A DNA stretch of 64,000 nt from Streptomyces sp. PsTaAH-137 (GTDB lineage: Bacteria > Actinomycetota > Actinomycetes > Streptomycetales > Streptomycetaceae). Under the pieces are notes generated by a model, which saw only the letters and a list, made by a program, of their open reading frames with translations, had not been told where the DNA came from and made no database searches. This document shows, in pieces, positions 60,601 to 64,000 of this stretch. Location of the stretch: contig NZ_QLLY01000007.1 of assembly GCF_003259365.1 (NCBI RefSeq), positions 348,802 through 412,801 on the forward strand. The letters are read 5' to 3'. The first letter of the stretch is position 1, and every line of letters begins with the position of its first letter. Made by a program: the position numbers and the translations under genes.

Positions 60601-61667
60601 AGTCCATCGAGGTCGACCTCGGCAAGGCTGTCGGTCACCGCTTCGATGGCGGCACGCTTCTCGGCGACGAAGAGCGTCCGTTTACCCAATGCCGCGAAGA
60701 CGGCGATCAGGTTGGCGATGGTCTGGCTCTTGCCCGTTCCGGGTGGTCCCTCAATCACGAGGTGAGAGCCGGCCAACGCGGCGCTGATGGCCTTCTGCTG
60801 AGAGCCATTGGCGTCCTGTACCAGATACTCCGACCGAGGTGCGGTGGAGTCCGCGCTGGAGGGCACGTGAGAGGCCCCCTCCGCACGCAGAGCACGTTCG
60901 GCCTCTTTGTCCTTGGCAAGGGCCGCTACAACCTGGTGGCTCGCCAGCAAGTCGACGGATCGGGCGAGGTCGTTGACCATGGGAAGCCGGTCGAAGCTGA
61001 AGACGCCGGCCACCACACGCTCTTCCAGTTCCACACTGAGATGGCTGCGGGTGCAAGCCGTTTGCAGCACCGCATAGGCGCAACGGGTACGCTCAGCAGG
61101 ATCCGCGCACTCCTCCACCGCGTTCGCGATCTTGTCAGAGAGCTCCTCGATATCACCATCCAGGCCGTACTGGCGGCTCAGGGCGTAGAGCAAAACCGGG
61201 TTGATCTCGGCTTCACTCACTCCTTCGAGGACGAAGTCGCTCTCCGTCGCGGTCCGCGGTTCAATGGTCAGCGGCTGCAGGAGAAGGGGAGCACGCAGGG
61301 CTGCGAGCGGACGACTCCCACGCGTTGTTGGGGGCTCGACACGCACCAGGCCAAGCGCCAGGCGCCCGACCTCGATGCCTTGTTCCTCCGCTAGTTCGAC
61401 CATCTTGCGGCGGAGACCACGCGCTCGCACCCACGCCGTTTTGTGATCATCAGAGGCTGGGAAAAGGCTGGCCAGTCGGGTTGTGCGGCCGTTCAGTAGC
61501 GGGGTGAGTGCCTGTGGCGCCGCATAGGTGACGTCCAGGGTCGCCCGCTTCGTGTCTTTGAAGTGCAGCAGCGTGTTGTAGGGGCCGAAATCGATCAGCG
61601 CATCGGACCACTGTTGTGCGCAGACCTCCACCGCCCGGCGGCGTGTAGGTCCCACGTGTTCGTCCAC
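57615..61667 (-). CDS. DUF4011/SF1 helicase with C-terminal Vsr-like (REase MTES_1575) nuclease
   Basis: 1350-residue protein. Residues about 1-120 match the DUF4011 opening (WSDALIDFGPYNTLLHFKDTK). The SF1 helicase has Walker A EGPPGTGKSQT near 305-315, Walker B VVIFDEASQVPP near 840, then QLPPTTFF, WHYRSRDERLI and the arginine motif RLNVAITRARQSM near 1090. A Vsr/MTES_1575-type endonuclease follows near 1170-1250 (RIDFALG, LAVETDGDRYH, RDRDRLRQEHLQRLGWRFHRIW). A helical tail ends the protein. GTG 61667 behind AAGGGGGAGAC is my start; a longer frame reaches 61868 but its extra residues look non-coding. Such proteins are frequent in defence islands and probably degrade foreign DNA. Confidence 0.85.
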   Translation of the reverse strand: MDEHVGPTRRRAVEVCAQQWSDALIDFGPYNTLLHFKDTKRATLDVTYAAPQALTPLLNGRTTRLASLFPASDDHKTAWVRARGLRRKMVELAEEQGIEVGRLALGLVRVEPPTTRGSRPLAALRAPLLLQPLTIEPRTATESDFVLEGVSEAEINPVLLYALSRQYGLDGDIEELSDKIANAVEECADPAERTRCAYAVLQTACTRSHLSVELEERVVAGVFSFDRLPMVNDLARSVDLLASHQVVAALAKDKEAERALRAEGASHVPSSADSTAPRSEYLVQDANGSQQKAISAALAGSHLVIEGPPGTGKSQTIANLIAVFAALGKRTLFVAEKRAAIEAVTDSLAEVDLDGLVFDLHGNKLSRRQTAQQLYEALERAGKEPPPRPDGLHRSLDGHRGQALRHVQEFHQALAPWEISPYQLITRLMASPRDQHTRLRLRGGDLYRLHGEQLLQTESDLRALVAKNGLLVRRGSSPWSHLPVRSDNELHSVVASLDQLTGRALTDARRTVVKLVNAAGLRPADDVHGWQSLLTLLHDVTTTLSRFEVAVFDSGLNDMIAATADRAWRKERSLKVGWWQRRKLTARARGLAKDGCRTRLLLHAALTEAADQKARWQQHAATDDSSPWAVPGLSTAVASFTQARDQLAAIALCVRWDGWENTSTDEVDRFIQRLDQDRATLLRMPELNQLTDRLESIGLGHFLDELAEAGTAPDVAVGTLNHLWWASVLDEAHMQHPYLRSFVGTEHDHTIDQFQRLDRTHRDLNPARVRYEVATRLRKARDTHPDQNTLVRTQAHRKSRHLSLRRLVEKAPDVLMAAKPCWAMSPLVVSRVLPATRLFDVVIFDEASQVPPQDAITSIMRAHQVIVAGDPHQLPPTTFFQKLLSGADEDSDDDESGDAAPDAFESLLDMLCSHLPVHTLKWHYRSRDERLIAFANHTIYNDTLVTFPGTTQASPLRLDIVDAQVRPGQSGSSDEEVQRVVDLALAHATHTPGQSLGVITMGQRHAERIELALTQALKGHPDLQDYFSPDAGPRQRFFVKTIEQVQGDERDAIILSIGYGKAANGRLAMNFGPLNNEGGERRLNVAITRARQSMTVVTSFTHHDFDPSKLLAARHRGPEMLRAFLEYASHGGDLQRTGSARTDWNLNGFEQQVLAALEAADVPVTPQWGVSGYRIDFALGHPTRPGQMVLAVETDGDRYHRAPSARDRDRLRQEHLQRLGWRFHRIWASSWFANPSAELERLLDIWRDATERADRAPTPDPVHNPPAPPPAVGRGARPTMPQGGRTADYSDADLLALATWLLSDGYQLDRDTRVGQALTELGFKRRGRVITERLIRAFEQAQHPADKEAY

Positions 61668-62198
61668 GTCTCCCCCTTGGCTGAACTGGGCTTTTAGCTC
61701 CGACCTCGTACGGGTCGCTGTCCGCTCTCGGACCGAGACGAACAGATCAACATACGAGCGGAAGAGGTCATGCCACAGGCAAAATTGGGACACGCAAGGG
61801 GCGCGTCGGAAGCACACACGGCGCAGATGCGGCGCACTTTCGACGAACAGGTCTCTGCTGGTGCACAAGATGGCCTTGGCTGCGGAGCCAGAATATTTCG
61901 CTTTACTCAGCTTCGATCACGACGTGCCACTGTCGAGTGCCGCCTCTTAACCTGCCGCAGGCACCACGTCGACATCAGCACTGTCGAGAACCTTGACTTG
62001 CCACGATCGCTACATGCACGACCGCGGCGCTCTTCGGGACCGCCTGAGAGGCGACCACGTTGCCCAGAGTTGATCTACGCGAGGTGAACTCAGTTCCAGC
62101 CAATTCGACATTTCACATGCCATGCGCACTTGCGTGCGCCGGGCCACCCCTAACTACGTTCCCCGCCAGCCAACAGAGGCAACGGCATAGGGGGATGA
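61668..62198. other. Divergent intergenic region, 531 bases
   Basis: No convincing gene. It lies between the divergent helicase and the 466-residue protein and should carry both promoters. Composition is lower in G+C than the core regions. I see no clear palindrome. Confidence 0.4.
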
Positions 62199-63599
62199 AT
62201 GGCCAGGACCGCGCGGCAGACGATGAACGCACTCCGACGCCCAGCGAGCATGTATGTCCACTCCACCCAGGAGCTCGTCGCCCAGGTCGAGTCAACGGCT
62301 GCTGCCGTCGACAAGAAGCGGCGCAAAAGAGGGCAGAGCGCGCTCCGCAGGAAGCCCACACTTCACCCCGTCGCCCGCGCACAGTCAGGCTCCACGATTG
62401 AACTGACGCCTTGGCAAGTACTGCACGCCCTGGCGCGCGGATACGTGTTGTCAGGCCAGGGCATGGGGCACGGACTCGCAGAGCACTGGCTGAGTCTGAA
62501 GTTCTGCGAAGCCCTGGATGGGAACCGCGCCCGCGCCATGGACCTCACTGAGAGAGGCCGTACGCCTGAGAGCTGGTACAAGGGGATGCAAGCGCGCGAG
62601 TTGGCCGTGGGGTTTGGACTCGCAGCAGCGGAACACATCGTGCAACAACGCTATCCGGGCCACATCACCTCTGTGGTGGATACGGGGACGGTCCTGCGTC
62701 CCGGCTGGCCGCCAAACGTCTCCCAGCGCAGCAAGTCCTCGCGGCCGCGCCCTGACTACATCCTTGAGGCTTGGAAGCCCGGCGAACCTTCGAAGATCAC
62801 GTTCGTATCGTGCCGCGGCAACCATCAGCAGCCCAGCAAGCGGGGTAGCAAGACGCGCAGCACCACCCTTCAACAGTTGGTCAAGGGTGCCGAGCTGACC
62901 GAGGGCATGCAGATCGGAGACTGGAACACCACTGCCAGCCTGATGCTCTCGACCGAACTCATCGGTCAAGGCGGCATCGTGGTCAACGTGATCGAGTCAC
63001 CAGGTGACGCTCAGCTCCCCCTCCGAGTGCCAGGAGCGCCCGGGAACGCAGACGACGAGATCAGAGATAGACCGGGCATTCCCTACCCCAACGCAGTTCA
63101 GATCCCTGCCCGCGAAGGGCAACGAGCGCACCGAGTCGACGGTTTTCAAGTAGGTCCTGACGACCTCGCGTGGTTCGGTCAACTCCTTGCTCGAACAGGG
63201 GCAGGCGGCCTGACGGCCTTCGCAGGCGGAGGCCCAAACACAGCCCGCTACCTGACCGCACGCCAAGGCCAAAAGCACTACCAGGTGCCCCTTTTCGCCG
63301 CCACGTCAAGTGTCGATGACGCAGAAATTTATGTTGGTGGGGTCAAGTTCGTCGGAACCGATCACGTCTTCCGGCTGGGATCCATACGCGTTGAGGCTTT
63401 CTCCGGAATGGCCGAGAACCTATACAAGCTGATCAAAGAGGGAGAGGTGGAAGAGTATCGGCGTGTAGCCCACGACCTGAGTTCGACCTGGGTCGATATC
63501 GAGAAAGCGGAGCTGCCTACAAGTCCCCTTTCGCTTCAACCGGACGGCACCGTGATGGCGCTGAGGATCTTGCCGCTGCGAGGACAGCGCAAGTCCTGA
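62199..63599 (+). CDS. Uncharacterised 466-residue protein in the defence-like region
   Basis: Not recognised. The first 60 residues are basic (VDKKRRKRGQSALRRK). A helical part follows (LTPWQVLHALARGYVLSGQGMGH region). Residues about 180-255 have a strand-rich core: RPDYILEAWKPGEPSKITFVSCRGNHQ, then TLQQLVKGAELTEG and a strand IVVNVIESP. This order resembles PD-(D/E)XK nuclease cores, in which 'SCRG' would replace the usual ExKG, so it may be inactive or diverged. The C-terminal half is mixed alpha/beta. ATG 62199 has GGGGGA four bases before it; ATG 62195 is out of frame. Divergent from the helicase operon. Could be an antitoxin-like or sensor component; unproven. Confidence 0.7.
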   Translation: MARTARQTMNALRRPASMYVHSTQELVAQVESTAAAVDKKRRKRGQSALRRKPTLHPVARAQSGSTIELTPWQVLHALARGYVLSGQGMGHGLAEHWLSLKFCEALDGNRARAMDLTERGRTPESWYKGMQARELAVGFGLAAAEHIVQQRYPGHITSVVDTGTVLRPGWPPNVSQRSKSSRPRPDYILEAWKPGEPSKITFVSCRGNHQQPSKRGSKTRSTTLQQLVKGAELTEGMQIGDWNTTASLMLSTELIGQGGIVVNVIESPGDAQLPLRVPGAPGNADDEIRDRPGIPYPNAVQIPAREGQRAHRVDGFQVGPDDLAWFGQLLARTGAGGLTAFAGGGPNTARYLTARQGQKHYQVPLFAATSSVDDAEIYVGGVKFVGTDHVFRLGSIRVEAFSGMAENLYKLIKEGEVEEYRRVAHDLSSTWVDIEKAELPTSPLSLQPDGTVMALRILPLRGQRKS

Positions 63600-63623
63600 G
63601 TCGCCGTCTCCAATGAGGGGTTT

Positions 63624-64000
63624 TCATCCTGACGCGGCAGCGAGGTGAAGGACGAGGACGGCCTTCACGATCGCGGTGATGCGGTTGGTGCTGCAGCGCA
63701 GCTTTCGAAGCAGGCGCCAGCCCTTGAGAGCTGCCATGGCCTGCTCGCCGACACAACAGATCTTCGCGTGCGTGGTGTTGTGGCGCCGTTGCCATCGTTT
63801 GAGACGGCGCCCCTTGAACGGAACGCGGATGTTGCGAGCTGCACCCTGATACGCCTTATCGGCGTAAGCCTTGAGGTCGGTTTCGACGAGGGCGTCGATG
63901 ATGCCGTGCTCGCGGGCCGCTGTCAGGTCATGCGCCGCACCGGGCAGCGCGGGCGAAGCCCACAGCGGCCGGCCGAACGGATCGGTCAGCACCTGTACGT
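63624..64000 (-). mobile_element. IS5-family transposase, 3' part (continues beyond window)
   Basis: C-terminal 125 or so residues of a DDE transposase of the IS5 type (DDE_Tnp_4). LTDPFGRPLWASPALPGAAHDLTAAREHG is the region of the second catalytic Asp; later blocks ADKAYQGAARNIRVPFKG and a C-terminal CVGEQAMAALKGWRLLRKL with the Glu of the triad follow. The frame stays open to base 64000, so the 5' half is outside. The short sequence between 63600 and 63623 may contain the element's end, but no inverted repeat can be defined without the other end. Confidence 0.85.

Noticed and set aside
61770..62087. Possible 105-residue gene between the helicase and the 466-residue protein
   Set aside because: Codon pattern and translation look random, and it overlaps both likely promoters.
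1..64000. CRISPR array, tRNA or rRNA genes
   Set aside because: I saw no regular direct repeats with spacers and no tRNA-like or rRNA-like stretch, although reading by eye could miss a single tRNA.

Overview
The window looks like chromosomal DNA of a Streptomyces-type actinomycete. G+C is very high with G/C in nearly every third codon position. There are SsgA-family and MmyB-type regulators, a mycothiol-type formaldehyde dehydrogenase, a DmdR/IdeR-type iron box, Tat-exported enzymes, sugar ABC importers without their own ATPase, and many GTGA/ATGA overlaps between genes. I see no rRNA, tRNA or CRISPR array.

Layout. 1-4596: the end of a CYP102-like P450 heme protein, then a two-gene ABC exporter whose two ATPase domains have lost complementary motifs. 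4627-6546: MgtC-like membrane protein, a small ORF and an arylamine N-acetyltransferase. 6634-13967: a carbohydrate operon (DeoR/LacI hybrid regulator, lipoprotein, two permeases, hydroxyacid dehydrogenase, DUF2264 protein). 13970-19284: an MFS/TetR unit with twin operators, a Gfo/Idh/MocA oxidoreductase, and a divergent pair of kinase-fold proteins. 19729-23237: an MmyB-type regulator next to a type III polyketide synthase, then a TetR/SDR pair. 23375-26850: acyltransferase, and an iron-box region between a DUF2470 protein and an Fe-S/FMN glutamate-synthase-like protein. 26946-37681: small proteins, an RsbW-like kinase, formaldehyde detoxification pair, FetB-like permease, methyltransferases, glutathione peroxidase, SsgA-like protein, ATP-dependent DNA ligase and a two-gene cation/proton antiporter. 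37814-42015: DHA2 exporter, GAF protein, Nudix hydrolase, semialdehyde dehydrogenase. 42145-45688: secreted PL8 polysaccharide lyase with a second DeoR/LacI hybrid regulator. 45924-51477: secreted phytase-like esterase and the xylose genes xylA, xylB and a ROK regulator. 51787-56556: acetamidase, exported amidase, and a GAF regulator with its aldehyde dehydrogenase.

From about 56.6 kb to the end the DNA changes character: visibly more A/T at third positions, long proteins of unusual make-up and a transposase fragment. Here lies the best candidate for a new system: a 1350-residue DUF4011/SF1 helicase with a C-terminal Vsr-like nuclease, translationally coupled to a 280-residue protein with a HEPN-like motif, and a divergent 466-residue protein of unknown function. 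I read this as an anti-phage defence locus; that is inference.

Cooperation between regions: the core TGAGCGTTT occurs upstream of the hybrid-regulator operon (6.6 kb), between its regulator and transporter genes (7.75 kb), and upstream of the PL8 lyase (42.07 kb). This suggests that extracellular polysaccharide cleavage and oligosaccharide import are controlled together although the genes lie about 30 kb apart.
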